From Moraxella lacunata (lineage in GTDB: Bacteria > Pseudomonadota > Gammaproteobacteria > Pseudomonadales > Moraxellaceae), in NCBI RefSeq assembly GCF_900453205.1, contig NZ_UGQU01000003.1:558001-622000 (forward strand): 64,000 bases of DNA. Reading direction: 5' to 3'. The notes beneath the pieces are model-generated. The model was not told the DNA's origin. It did no database searches and saw nothing but the letters and a program-made list of their open reading frames with translations. Shown in pieces: positions 27,584 through 36,026 of the stretch. Position 1 is the first letter of the stretch. Each line of letters starts with the position of its first letter. The translations under genes and the position numbers were made by a program.

Positions 27584-28498
27584 ATGGACATAACTCATCT
27601 TGCCAAAATCTTATTTTGTGCAACAGCGTTGTTCATACCCACAGTTAGCTCTGCTTTGTCCTATGCCGTTCCAACTGTCTCTGTTCAAAATGTTGCCACA
27701 GCAATTCGTATGACAGGTGCTACACTTGCCGTTTCGGTAGCTGTCAAACAATTACTAAAAGGTGTTGACTTTGTAATGGATCCTGAAAATAATCAGGCAC
27801 GAAGCAAGGAGAAGGTGGATTACTGCTCACATGGTGGTACTCCCTGCGTCAATACGCCAGAAGAGGCAGTAAAATATGCAATGCAAAGCGATTTTGCCGT
27901 GCATTGGAAATATCCATTTAAGGGATGTAAACTTGACCCTAAGCAGGGTAATGGCACAATCAACTGCACCTTTGAAAAAGATGGTGATATTAGAACGGTT
28001 GCCTTTTTTAGTTTTAATACAATCGTAAAATCAGCCAGTTATGAAGAGATTGCAGAACAGATAATTGCTAATGCAAAAAATGGAGACAAAGAAGCCATTG
28101 CATACCTGCAATCAGTTGTAAATCAAAACAAACTAAAACCGAGTGTACCTGCCAATCCACCAAAAGATGAAACAAAGCCTGATGTTAAGCCGAAGCCTGC
28201 GAATCCGCCCAAACTCCTCAATCCACCCAAGAAAAAGGAGGACAAAAATGAAACCGATAATGCACCAACCAAAGCAGAGTGCAATACAGCCATTAAAATT
28301 TTGGAGCAATATGAAAGACTTTCCAGTAAAAGCGGTTCAAGATTGTCCCCAAAAAGAATACAAGAGTTGAATGCTAAGCGAGATTTGAGAACAATTACCA
28401 TATATGATTTACCTGCTAGTCTTAGAAGTAAATTTCCCGCAAGATTCTTAGGTATGACACTCTCAGAAATTCGTGCAGTATGCAGTAAGGCAAGATAA
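27584..28498 (+). CDS. Secreted modular protein with phage-coat-like N-terminus, toxin-like C-terminus
   Basis: A 304-residue protein with a signal peptide (MDITHLAKILFCATALFIPTVSSA). The N-terminal half has GVDFVMDPENNQARSK followed by a Cys-containing segment and TPEEAVKYAMQS. This pattern resembles filamentous-phage minor coat or TspB-type proteins; the resemblance is from memory and moderate. A Pro/Lys-rich linker (about residues 185-225) leads to a basic C-terminal domain of about 75 residues (ECNTAIKILEQYERLSSKSG and onward). Domain order, linker and the HEAT-like gene 11 bases downstream suggest a secreted toxin with its immunity protein. No catalytic motif is recognised. Confidence 0.6.
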   Translation: MDITHLAKILFCATALFIPTVSSALSYAVPTVSVQNVATAIRMTGATLAVSVAVKQLLKGVDFVMDPENNQARSKEKVDYCSHGGTPCVNTPEEAVKYAMQSDFAVHWKYPFKGCKLDPKQGNGTINCTFEKDGDIRTVAFFSFNTIVKSASYEEIAEQIIANAKNGDKEAIAYLQSVVNQNKLKPSVPANPPKDETKPDVKPKPANPPKLLNPPKKKEDKNETDNAPTKAECNTAIKILEQYERLSSKSGSRLSPKRIQELNAKRDLRTITIYDLPASLRSKFPARFLGMTLSEIRAVCSKAR

Positions 28499-28509
28499 GG
28501 AGCCAATCA

Positions 28510-29109
28510 ATGACTCAAAATTTATTTGATAATATTCACATTGCTAACAAAAGTTATCAAGAATTATTGGATTTATTTAATATCAACATTCAAGATGACT
28601 GCGACTATTATCCCATTATTGCTTATCATTTATTAAAAAATAATGAACAAAACATTATTGATAACTTTGAAAATTTTAATGATGTACAAAAAGTGGCGAT
28701 TATAGACGCTTTTGGATTTTTTGATAATATTAGCAATAACGCACAAGATTTTTTATTAAGTTTTTTAGACAGTAAAAATAATAATTTTACCTTTTCTGCC
28801 ATTTTATCACTAAAAAATAAAGAAAATTATTATAGTGATTTAATAGAAAAATTCTTATATTCTGATGATGTGATGATAAAAAATTCCGCCATTCAATATT
28901 TTGCAAAAAAGAAAGGACTATTATTTAAAGACGAATTAAGGAAATTGTTAAATGATAAAAATGAGTTTATTAGAGAAGTCGCATTGGACGAATTAGATGA
29001 TTTGGACGATGAGGATTTGATAAATGACGCATTATATTGCCTAAATGATAATAGTGAAAGCGTCAAAGATTTGGCAAATTATATTGTTAATAGATTAAAA
29101 CAATCTTAA
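28510..29109 (+). CDS. HEAT-repeat-like protein, candidate immunity protein
   Basis: A 199-residue acidic, strongly AT-rich all-helical protein with repeat-like units such as VMIKNSAIQYFAKKKGLLFK and EFIREVALDELDDLDDEDLI, typical of HEAT/Armadillo folds. There is no signal peptide. It follows the secreted modular protein by 11 bases with a GGAGCC ribosome site. HEAT-like proteins are a common immunity type for polymorphic toxins, so it may protect against the C-terminal domain of the neighbour; this is inference from context. Confidence 0.65.
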   Translation: MTQNLFDNIHIANKSYQELLDLFNINIQDDCDYYPIIAYHLLKNNEQNIIDNFENFNDVQKVAIIDAFGFFDNISNNAQDFLLSFLDSKNNNFTFSAILSLKNKENYYSDLIEKFLYSDDVMIKNSAIQYFAKKKGLLFKDELRKLLNDKNEFIREVALDELDDLDDEDLINDALYCLNDNSESVKDLANYIVNRLKQS

Positions 29110-29330
29110 TAATATACAACAATGATTTTGATAATATATTATTGAGTGCCATTTATGCAAAAGCAAGATAACCCAGTCCTACACGCCTTGTTATTATCTC
29201 ATCTTGTCCATTTTATATTATGAAAGTGGAAGTGGTTCTCTAACAAAAAAGTTTACACCTGTTTGTCAATCCCTCAATGCCAACCTTTTAATTAACCCAA
29301 TTTATTTTTTAACTTTGTGAGGAAAAAATT

Positions 29331-31493
29331 ATGCCCACCACCCGCATTCAAAAAAACACCCTTGCCATTGATAAAATTCTTTATGATTTTATTGAAAATG
29401 AAGCCCTGCCTGTCGCCAAACTTGACAGCGATACTTATTGGAAAAATTTTGAGCAGGTCGTTCTTGATTTGACCCCAAAAAACAAAGCCCTGCTTGCTCG
29501 CCGTGATGAACTGCAAGCCAAGATTGACGATTGGCACAAAAACAACGCCTATGAATTGTCATCTTACAAAAATTTCTTGACCGAAATCGGTTATCTTGAA
29601 CCCGAAGTTGCCGATTTTGAGATTAGCACCCAAAACGTGGACGATGAGATTGCCACTATTGCAGGGGCTCAGCTTGTCGTGCCTGTGCGTAACGCCCGCT
29701 ATGCCCTAAATGCAGGTAACGCCCGTTGGGGGTCGCTCTATGATGCGTTGTACGGTTTTGACGTAATCCCTGAGACAGACGGAGCTGAAAAAGGCAAGGG
29801 CTATAACCCTGTGCGTGGGGCGAAGGTTGTGGCATTTGCCAAAAATTTTCTTGATGAAACCTTTCCCCTAGCGGACGGCTCGCACGCTGATGTAACGGCT
29901 TATAGTATTGAAAATGGTCAATTATCCGCCAAAATTGACGATAAAGTAACCACTTTAACCGAAAATAAAGTGGTTGGCTACAATGGTACGCCTGACAATC
30001 CTAGCGAAATTATCCTAAAAAACAACGGCTTACACGTCATTATCCAAATTGACCCAAATAGCCCAATTGGCAAAGACGACAAAGCAGGGGTTAAGGACGT
30101 GGTGCTAGAATCTGCCGTTACCACCATTCAAGACCTAGAAGACTCTGTGGCGGCGGTAGATGCCGAAGAAAAAGTAGAAGGCTATCGCAACTGGCTTGGG
30201 CTTATGAAAGGCGATTTGTCCGAAACCTTAGAAAAAAATGGCAAAACCATTACCCGCACCCTAAACGCTGACCGCACTTATACTGACCTAAATGGCAATG
30301 CCCAAACCCTGCACGGGCGTTCGGTCATGCTACTTCGTAATGTAGGGCATTTGATGACGAACCCTGCTATCCTAGTGGGTGGCGAAGAGATTTTTGAAGG
30401 GATTATGGACGCACTTATCACGCCCATGCTCTCTGCCATTGACATTCGTGGTGAGAATACCTTGTGCAACTCTCGCACAGGCTCCATGTATATCGTTAAG
30501 CCAAAAATGCATGGCTCGGAGGAAGTGGCATTTGCTGTTGAGCTGTTCTCTCGTGCCGAAGAAGCGATTGGCTTGCCCAAAAATAGCCTAAAAATGGGCA
30601 TCATGGACGAAGAGCGTAGAACGTCCGCCAACCTTAAAAACTGTATCGCCCAAGCTCGTGAGCGGACGATTTTTATTAACACAGGCTTTATGGACAGAAC
30701 AGGCGATGAGATTCACACCGCCATGCACGCAGGGGCGTTTGTGCGTAAGGGCGAGATTAAGGGGCAGACGTGGTTTGGGGCGTATGAAGAACGTAACGTC
30801 TCAATCGGTCTAAAAGCAGGACTGCGTGGCAAAGCCCAAATCGGTAAAGGCATGTGGCCTAAGCCTGATGAGCTTGCTGATATGTATCGCACCAAGATTG
30901 AACACCCAGAGGCGGGGGCAAACTGTGCATGGGTACCGTCTCCAAGCGGTGCGGTGATTCACGCCATTCATTATCACAAATGCAATGTAATGAGTCGCCA
31001 AGAAGAGCTTGCACGCCTTGCCACGCCTAGTCTTGATGACCTTTTGACCATTCCACTTGCCACCGACACAAGCTGGACAGCGGACGAAAAACGCCGTGAA
31101 CTTGAAAACAACTGCCAAGGCATTTTGGGCTATGTGGTGCGTTGGGTTGATTTGGGCGTGGGCTGTTCCAAAGTGCCTGACATTAACAATGTCGGCTTGA
31201 TGGAAGACCGTGCTACCTTGCGTATCTCATCTCAGCACGTCGCCAACTGGCTCGCTCACGGTATCGTAACTGCCGATGAAGTTTGGGACACCCTAAAACG
31301 CATGGCAAAAGTCGTGGACGAGCAAAACGCATCTGACCCTGCTTATCGTCCGATGTCGGCTGACTTTGACAATAACATTGCCTTTAATGCGGCGGCGGAT
31401 TTGATTTTTAAGGGAGCGACCGAGCCGTCTGGCTATACCGAACCACTGCTACACAAGGCACGATTAAAGCTAAAAGGCTATCAGGGCGATTGA
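29331..31493 (+). CDS. glcB: Malate synthase G
   Basis: GlcB (720 aa) condenses glyoxylate with acetyl-CoA to malate, completing the glyoxylate shunt begun by AceA. The length and the blocks [26 protein letters not shown], the catalytic-Arg region [68 protein letters not shown] and the C-terminal [18 protein letters not shown] identify the monomeric G form. A strong terminator follows. It is transcribed in the same direction as aceA but separated by the toxin-like pair. Confidence 0.97.
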   Translation: MPTTRIQKNTLAIDKILYDFIENEALPVAKLDSDTYWKNFEQVVLDLTPKNKALLARRDELQAKIDDWHKNNAYELSSYKNFLTEIGYLEPEVADFEISTQNVDDEIATIAGAQLVVPVRNARYALNAGNARWGSLYDALYGFDVIPETDGAEKGKGYNPVRGAKVVAFAKNFLDETFPLADGSHADVTAYSIENGQLSAKIDDKVTTLTENKVVGYNGTPDNPSEIILKNNGLHVIIQIDPNSPIGKDDKAGVKDVVLESAVTTIQDLEDSVAAVDAEEKVEGYRNWLGLMKGDLSETLEKNGKTITRTLNADRTYTDLNGNAQTLHGRSVMLLRNVGHLMTNPAILVGGEEIFEGIMDALITPMLSAIDIRGENTLCNSRTGSMYIVKPKMHGSEEVAFAVELFSRAEEAIGLPKNSLKMGIMDEERRTSANLKNCIAQARERTIFINTGFMDRTGDEIHTAMHAGAFVRKGEIKGQTWFGAYEERNVSIGLKAGLRGKAQIGKGMWPKPDELADMYRTKIEHPEAGANCAWVPSPSGAVIHAIHYHKCNVMSRQEELARLATPSLDDLLTIPLATDTSWTADEKRRELENNCQGILGYVVRWVDLGVGCSKVPDINNVGLMEDRATLRISSQHVANWLAHGIVTADEVWDTLKRMAKVVDEQNASDPAYRPMSADFDNNIAFNAAADLIFKGATEPSGYTEPLLHKARLKLKGYQGD

Positions 31494-31513
31494 TAGGCTG
31501 ATAATGGTAAAAG

Positions 31514-31541
31514 AAAACCCCAAATTAGTTTGGGGTTTTTG
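31514..31541 (+). terminator. Rho-independent terminator of glcB
   Basis: AAAACCCCAAA and TTTGGGGTTTT form an 11-pair stem with a TTAG loop and a T tract, 20 bases after the glcB stop. Confidence 0.92.
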
Positions 31542-31576
31542 GGTTTTTTGGTAAATGGTAGTTGCCATAGACAGTA

Positions 31577-31635
31577 GGGTGCGTAGTACGCACCAATAAG
31601 ATTTTTCACTTAAAAGGTGCGTGGTACGCACCCTG
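31577..31635. repeat. REP-like palindromic repeat (GGTGCGT family), best-preserved copy
   Basis: Two small palindromic arms, AGGGTGCGTAGTACGCACC and GGTGCGTGGTACGCACCCT, flank AATAAGATTTTTCACTTAAAA. Both the arms and the whole element can fold. Related copies are at 23306-23350 and 33226-33275, with half copies at 49237 and about 52064. Each arm contains GTACGCACC, which is also in the candidate bridge RNA of element B. Confidence 0.8.
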
Positions 31636-31660
31636 CCACTATCTACGTCTAAACTATGAC

Positions 31661-31945
31661 CTATTTGCAGGGCACCCCATCAGACAACCACAATACTTTG
31701 GTAAAAAAGAATGGACTGGTGGGGTGAGTTTGGGGGTGGAGTTTTAATTCACAACAATCTGCATTATGCACCCATACACCCAATCTACCCACATGATAGG
31801 TGTGAAAGTCATCTACTTCAATGTTGTAGACGGTATCGGTGTGGTTTGGAATAAGAAATTGGCTTAATACTTCTACTTCTTGATTATTTCTATCAAGCAG
31901 TATCATCCCTTGTTCTAGTAAAGACGCTTTTAGCCAGTTCCGTAG
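31661..31945 (-). pseudogene. Remnant of a polymorphic toxin with Hint (intein-like) domain
   Basis: The minus-strand frame reads WLKASLLEQGMILLDRNNQE, then VYNIEVDDFHTYHVGRLGVW and VHNADCC. This is the C-terminal block of a pretoxin Hint domain, which autocleaves to release a toxin tip in RHS/CdiA/Maf-type proteins. The N-terminal part is missing because IS110 element B abuts the frame; the residues before WLKAS come from the element's end. After the Hint motif only about 25 residues remain before a stop, so no full toxin tip is present. It is a decayed fragment. Confidence 0.8.
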
Positions 31946-32007
31946 CAACTGTATCCCTAAAGAATACAGTACCACCAACCCTCATTAACTTTGTTGGCTT
32001 GTGGATG

Positions 32008-33045
32008 TTACTTAACGCTAAGATTAAGATGATAATCCGCTTGCCAAACACTGTCATTTCTAACAATGGCGTTAATGACGATTAGGAGTTTACGCATACA
32101 AGCGTTGATGGCAACTTTAAAGGGTTTGCCTTTGCCTATCAAACGCTCATAAAACTGTTTAAATTTGGGTTCATATTGTCTTGCCACATTGGTGGCATTG
32201 TATAAGACATTACGAACCGATTGCCTACCCCCTTTGCAATGGCTCTTGTATTTAAGTGTGCCACTTTCTTTGGGGTGTGGGGCAACGCCCACTAAGGAGG
32301 CGATTTCTTTATTGCTTAATGTACCAAGTTCAGGTAACATTGACATCAAGGTAGCGACAGTAACACCACCAATCCCCTTGATGTCTTTAAACTTTTTTGT
32401 GGTGTCATCAAAATGTTTGCTTAGGGTGTCGATGTCTTGTTCTAACTTAGCAATCTGTTCATCAAGGTAAGCAATGACTTGTTTAACACTCTCAAGCTGA
32501 CTTTGATGAATTTGCCAAATACGGTTCTTTTCTTGTACACGCATTGCCACAAGCTGATGACGGCGTACTACCAATGCCTCTAAGCGTTCTTGCTCTTCGC
32601 TTGGTGGGACATAGAGCAAATGAGTAAGTTTGCTCTCATCAAGACTTAAAAACTTGGCATAAAGAGCAAGCATTTTGGCATCTTGGTTATCTGTCTTAGC
32701 ATTAGAATAAGACTTAGCAAACTGGCTGGTTTTATTAGGATTGGCAATCACCACATTAAAGCCTGATTGATACAGGGCTTTGGCAAGGGGGATTTCTAAT
32801 CCGCCTGTACTTTCAAGTACTACCAAAGCTAGGTTTGTGCCTGCATTGGTATTAAGATAAGCCATCGCTTGTTTGATGTCGCCCCCAGTGTTTGAAAAGG
32901 TTTTGGTTTTATCCTTACAAGAAAGTGATACCACAAAGACCTTTTTGCCCACATCAATGCCACAGTAAATGGGTTCATTGGGCTTGTTCGCTACATTGGT
33001 TTTGGTTTGCTTGGTATTTTTGGTTTGTTTAGCATTATTCATCAT
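32008..33045 (-). CDS. IS110-family transposase (bridge recombinase) B
   Basis: A 345-residue DEDD recombinase homologous to that of element A but with many differences. Asp about 31 lies in YCGIDVGKK, Glu about 78 in LVVLESTGGLEIPLAKAL, and the third and fourth acidic residues in KTDNQDAKMLALYAKF. A coiled coil (SVKQVIAYLDEQIAKLEQDIDTL) precedes the C-terminal domain with IKGIGGVTVATLMSMLPELG and LVGVAPHPKESGTLKYKS carrying the conserved Ser. An extra Lys/Thr/Asn-rich N-terminus of about 20 residues is present. The frame is intact, so the element may be active. Confidence 0.95.
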   Translation of the reverse strand: MMNNAKQTKNTKQTKTNVANKPNEPIYCGIDVGKKVFVVSLSCKDKTKTFSNTGGDIKQAMAYLNTNAGTNLALVVLESTGGLEIPLAKALYQSGFNVVIANPNKTSQFAKSYSNAKTDNQDAKMLALYAKFLSLDESKLTHLLYVPPSEEQERLEALVVRRHQLVAMRVQEKNRIWQIHQSQLESVKQVIAYLDEQIAKLEQDIDTLSKHFDDTTKKFKDIKGIGGVTVATLMSMLPELGTLSNKEIASLVGVAPHPKESGTLKYKSHCKGGRQSVRNVLYNATNVARQYEPKFKQFYERLIGKGKPFKVAINACMRKLLIVINAIVRNDSVWQADYHLNLSVK

Positions 33046-33049
33046 TAAC

Positions 33050-33196
33050 CTGCCTTGTATTCGGTTTAGAGTCTATCAACTGTACGGTTTTGATTGATGA
33101 AAGGTTATCCACTCTTAAAGCTACGACACGAACTTAATCTTGGGTGGTTGCCCTTATGGTTCTAAGGTGCGTACAAGATGTGGATAACGGGTTTTT
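33050..33196 (-). ncRNA. Candidate bridge RNA of IS110 element B
   Basis: Read on the minus strand, GTTATCCAC (33180-33188) pairs perfectly with GTGGATAAC (33104-33112). The equivalent stem in element A has different bases but also pairs. The loop holds GTACGCACCTT (33164-33174), matching the left flank GTACACACCTT at 10 of 11 positions, the difference being a permitted G-T pair. It also holds CGTAG in GTGTCGTAGC, complementary to CTACG across the right junction. The 3' part has TACAGTTG (33077-33084), identical to the right end, and ATACAAGG near 33055, complementary to the left end. Transcript ends are unknown. Confidence 0.75.
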
Positions 33197-33200
33197 GCTT

Positions 33201-33206
33201 ATTATA
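33201..33206 (-). promoter_or_regulatory. -10 box for the candidate bridge RNA of element B
   Basis: TATAAT on the minus strand in GGTATAATAAGC, at the same position as in element A relative to the stem. No good -35 is visible in the integrated form. Confidence 0.6.
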
Positions 33207-33225
33207 CCTTAAAAGGGGGTATACA

Positions 33226-33275
33226 AAGGTGTGTACCACGCACCTTTTAAATAAAAAAGCACATTAGTGTGTCAT
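33226..33275. repeat. REP-like repeat (GGTGCGT family) abutting element B
   Basis: GGTGTGTACCACGCACCTTTTAAAT is nearly the same as the reverse complement of the right half of the 31577-31635 copy; the other arm (TTAGTGTGTCATACG) is degenerate. The left end of IS110 element B begins directly at its outer edge. Confidence 0.7.
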
Positions 33276-33329
33276 ACGTATTACTATCTAGTTAAATCAT
33301 GGTTTTATTAGGTTTGTCAAAAACCCAAA

Positions 33330-34046
33330 TCACAACTTTGCCAACCACAAATTCACCCCAAACCCAATAAATAAACACCCCACGCCAAACATTGCCAAAG
33401 TCATGACAATCGGGCGAGAGCTAAAGACATCGGCAAGTTTTTTGCCACTAAATACCAAAAGGAGCAAATATAAAAAGCTGACAAGTTGCAAAATCACCGC
33501 CAGCACAAAAAACGTCAAAAACGGCTTATCATAAGTCGGGCTGACAAATTGCACAAAAAATGAGGTATTGTTAATTGAGTATACTTTTCTAGAAAGCCGT
33601 TCGTGGTGAGCTTGTCGAACCATAACGGTTTTCCTAGACTTCGACAAGCTCAGTCCGAACGGAAAACCTTAAAATCTATCTTTATTTAACAATACCAAAA
33701 ATGACAAGAAAAACAAAATCGCCTTGGGGTTGGTAAGACTTAATGATAGCGAGCGGTAAAAGTAATTTTGGGATTGGACTTTGGGCGGATTAAAACTTTT
33801 ACCCGCAATCGCATGGCGGTTTTTGAAGGTGTGATACGCTCCGATGATAAGCCGTGTCCCCAGATACGCCAAATAGCACCCACCGATGAGCTTGATGACA
33901 TCAAACACCGCAGGATAGAGTTTGAGTAGTGTCCCCGCTCCAAAGACGGTTGCTAGGATTAAAAGCGTATCACCAAGCAAAATCCCTGCCATCGCCTTAG
34001 CACCTGCTTGCCTGCCTTGACTTGCTGACATCGACAAGCGGTAAGG
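33330..34046 (-). pseudogene. leuE: LysE/LeuE-family exporter, disrupted twice
   Basis: Two minus-strand pieces together give most of a LeuE/RhtB-type amino-acid exporter: MSASQGRQAGAKAMAGILLG through LSLTNPKAILFFLSF, then FFVQFVSPTYDKPFLTFFVLAVILQLVSFLYLLLL and a final membrane helix. A 133-base MITE at 33564-33696 splits them, flanked by an AAAAATGA duplication, and introduces a stop. The N-terminal 30 or so residues, which should carry the PGP motif, are also missing; the sequence before residue Q (about 34046) is unrelated. The gene cannot make a functional exporter. Confidence 0.85.
33564..33696. mobile_element. 133-base MITE with 8-base target duplication
   Basis: Ends GGTATTGTTAA (33564) and TTAACAATACC (to 33696) are inverted, and AAAAATGA occurs on both sides (33556-33563 and 33697-33704). 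The interior holds CCGTTCGTGGTGAGCTTGTC and a facing GACAAGCTCAGTCCGAACGG, a large hairpin. The same ends bracket IS110 element A, and one end occurs at about 38394. Confidence 0.88.
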
Positions 34047-34083
34047 CTGTTTAAATGATGACAATTACGTCAGCAAGGTAGAA

Positions 34084-34135
34084 GACTAAGTTCTGTGAAG
34101 TTGTGAATTAAAGAATAAGTACACAAAACTTAGTC
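34084..34135. repeat. Short inverted repeat upstream of the leuE remnant
   Basis: GACTAAGTTCTGTG at 34084 faces CACAAAACTTAGTC ending at 34135 (13 of 14 pairs), and CTAAGTTTTG recurs near 34185. It may be the scar of another small element that removed the 5' end of the leuE-like gene. No transposase is present. Confidence 0.55.
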
Positions 34136-34230
34136 CTTAGTGGATACAGCTGGCTTTACCAACCTAACCTTTGATCTTGTGTCTAAGTTTTGGATTGGTT
34201 CATTTTTCGGTTTTTTTTGTGTGTGTATTG

Positions 34231-34353
34231 GGGCGTGCTGAACATTGATAATATTTTATAAAAATAAGATAAAACTTATTGTTTTGTCAATTTTTGCATG
34301 AAAAATGACTATCCGACCGCTTAATTATGCAAATACCAATATTCAACACGCCC
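34231..34353. mobile_element. MITE-like element, GGGCGTG termini (copy 2)
   Basis: A 123-base element with ends GGGCGTGCTGAACATTGATA and, complemented, GGGCGTGTTGAATATTGGTA. It shares ends and the internal TTTTTGCATGAAAAATG with the copy at 4564-4698 but differs in the middle. It lies nine bases from the ffh stop and may contribute to transcript ending. Confidence 0.8.
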
Positions 34354-34362
34354 CAGGCAAGA

Positions 34363-35916
34363 CTAAAAACGCTTTTTAAACTTACCGCCCATCGCATTAC
34401 TGGCATTTTGTAACTCGTTCATTTTTTGGCGAACTTGCTCTTCACTCATGCCTAGATTGATGGTGCTGGGGTCTACACCCATCTCATGAATGTCACTGGT
34501 CATTTTGGCAAATTCTTGTTGTTTGTTACCGCCAAACAAAGGACCGCCACCGCCGCCAGACATGCCACGAGTCAGCCCTTGCACCGCTTTCATCATTTTC
34601 TCGATACCATCGGGACGACTAATCATTTTCATCATTTTTGCCATCTGCTTATGCTGTTTTAGCAGGGCATTGACGTCTTGGATTTGTTTGCCCGAACCTG
34701 CGGCGATGCGACGTTTACGGCTAGGGGTGATTTTGTCGGGATTTTGGCGTTCAAAGGGTGTCATGGAGTGAATGAGTGCTTCCATTTCTTTGACTTTCTC
34801 TTCGGGTTTGGCTTGGGCGAGTGCGTCTTGGATATTTGCCCCGCTCATGCCTGGCATTTTGTCCAAAAATCCTGCCATGCCCCCCATGTTTTTCATCTGT
34901 TGGAACTGGGTCAATAAGTCTTCTAAGTCAAACTCACCGCCTTTTTGGATTTTTTTCGCCATGCGTTCGGCTTTGTCACGGTCGATTTTGTTTTCAACTT
35001 CTTCGACCAATGACAACACATCCCCCATGCCAAGAATACGCTGGGCGATACGCTCGGGGTGGAACAGCTCCAAGGCTTCTAGTTTTTCGCCACGACCCAA
35101 AAATTTAATGGGCTTGCCAGTAATCACACGCACGGACAAAGCGGCACCGCCACGAGCGTCACCGTCTGTTTTGGTCAAAATCACGCCTGTTAGGGGCAGA
35201 GCGTCGTTAAAGGCTTTGGCGGTGTTGGCGGCGTCTTGACCAGTCATTGAGTCCACGACAAACAAGGTCTCGGTAGGATTAACAGCAGCGGTTAGCTCTT
35301 TGATTTCGGTCATCATCGCTTCATCAATGGCAAGGCGACCTGCGGTGTCGATGATGAGAATGTCAGCAAACTGGATTTTGGCTTGTTCAATGGCACGATG
35401 AGCGATGTCAATCGGATTCTCGTTCACGCTCGATGGCACGAACATTGCCCCCACTTGCCCTGCGACAAATTCAAGCTGATTAATTGCGGCAGGGCGATAC
35501 ACGTCTGCCGACACGAGCATGACTTTTTTCTTTTGTTTGTCTTGTAGGAACTTGGCAAGTTTACCTGCGGTGGTGGTCTTACCCGCCCCTTGCAAGCCTG
35601 CCAGTAGATAGACCACAGGCGGTTTGCCCGTCATCTCTAAGCCTTGGTTTGCCGAACCCATCATCTCGGTCAGCTCGTCATAGACGATTTTGACAAAGGC
35701 TTGACCAGGGGCGAGTTCTTTTAGTACTTCTTGCCCGAGGGCTTGTTCTTTGACTTTGGCGACAAAATCACGAGCCACAGGCAGTGCCACGTCCGCTTCT
35801 AGGAGTGCCATACGCACTTCACGCAAGGTGTCTTTGATGTTGTCTTCGGTTAGGGTGCTTTGACCTGCTAGTTTATGAAGTGTGCCAGAGAGTCGTTCGG
35901 TTAAGGTGTCAAACAT
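34363..35916 (-). CDS. ffh: Signal recognition particle protein (SRP54 homolog)
   Basis: Ffh binds 4.5S RNA and signal sequences and delivers ribosomes to FtsY. The N domain (MFDTLTERLSGTLHKLAGQ), G domain (LLAGLQGAGKTTTAGKLAKFL; DTAGRLAIDE; LTKTDGDARGG; GRGEKLEALE) and methionine-rich M domain (FLDKMPGM; PSRKRRIAAGSGKQIQDVNALLKQ) are in the usual order. At 517 residues it is about 60 longer than the E. coli protein; the extra part is a Gly/Met-rich C-terminal tail ending NAMGGKFKKRF. GGAAC before the ATG at 35916 supports that start. A ypjD-like gene diverges from it, as in other gammaproteobacteria. Confidence 0.97.
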   Translation of the reverse strand: MFDTLTERLSGTLHKLAGQSTLTEDNIKDTLREVRMALLEADVALPVARDFVAKVKEQALGQEVLKELAPGQAFVKIVYDELTEMMGSANQGLEMTGKPPVVYLLAGLQGAGKTTTAGKLAKFLQDKQKKKVMLVSADVYRPAAINQLEFVAGQVGAMFVPSSVNENPIDIAHRAIEQAKIQFADILIIDTAGRLAIDEAMMTEIKELTAAVNPTETLFVVDSMTGQDAANTAKAFNDALPLTGVILTKTDGDARGGAALSVRVITGKPIKFLGRGEKLEALELFHPERIAQRILGMGDVLSLVEEVENKIDRDKAERMAKKIQKGGEFDLEDLLTQFQQMKNMGGMAGFLDKMPGMSGANIQDALAQAKPEEKVKEMEALIHSMTPFERQNPDKITPSRKRRIAAGSGKQIQDVNALLKQHKQMAKMMKMISRPDGIEKMMKAVQGLTRGMSGGGGGPLFGGNKQQEFAKMTSDIHEMGVDPSTINLGMSEEQVRQKMNELQNASNAMGGKFKKRF

Positions 35917-36026
35917 GATGAGTTCCAAAAAATTAATAGAAAAATTTGGGTTATTTTATGCTAAATTTAAAAATTATGCTATTATTATTGCATATTTTGT
36001 ACCAATTTTATGATAAAGGGGTGGTT

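Larger units (their letters stand above)
31944..33228 (-). mobile_element. IS110-family insertion sequence B (about 1.28 kb)
   Basis: A second IS110-type element on the minus strand. Its right end ATACAGTTGCT (plus-strand 31944-31954) is identical to that of element A. Its left end, TTTGTATACC, abuts GTACACACC of a GGTGCGT-family repeat at 33228-33236. The upstream noncoding region, TATAAT box and donor-guide sequence are shared with element A, but the target-guide sequence differs. The right end lies inside the Hint toxin fragment, so the two flanks do not obviously belong to one original target; a deletion beside the element is possible. Confidence 0.8.

Noticed and set aside
33593-33665. 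Functional terminator from the CCGTTCG...CGAACGG hairpin
   Set aside because: It is the interior of a MITE found elsewhere in the window, is within a broken gene, and has no T tract.
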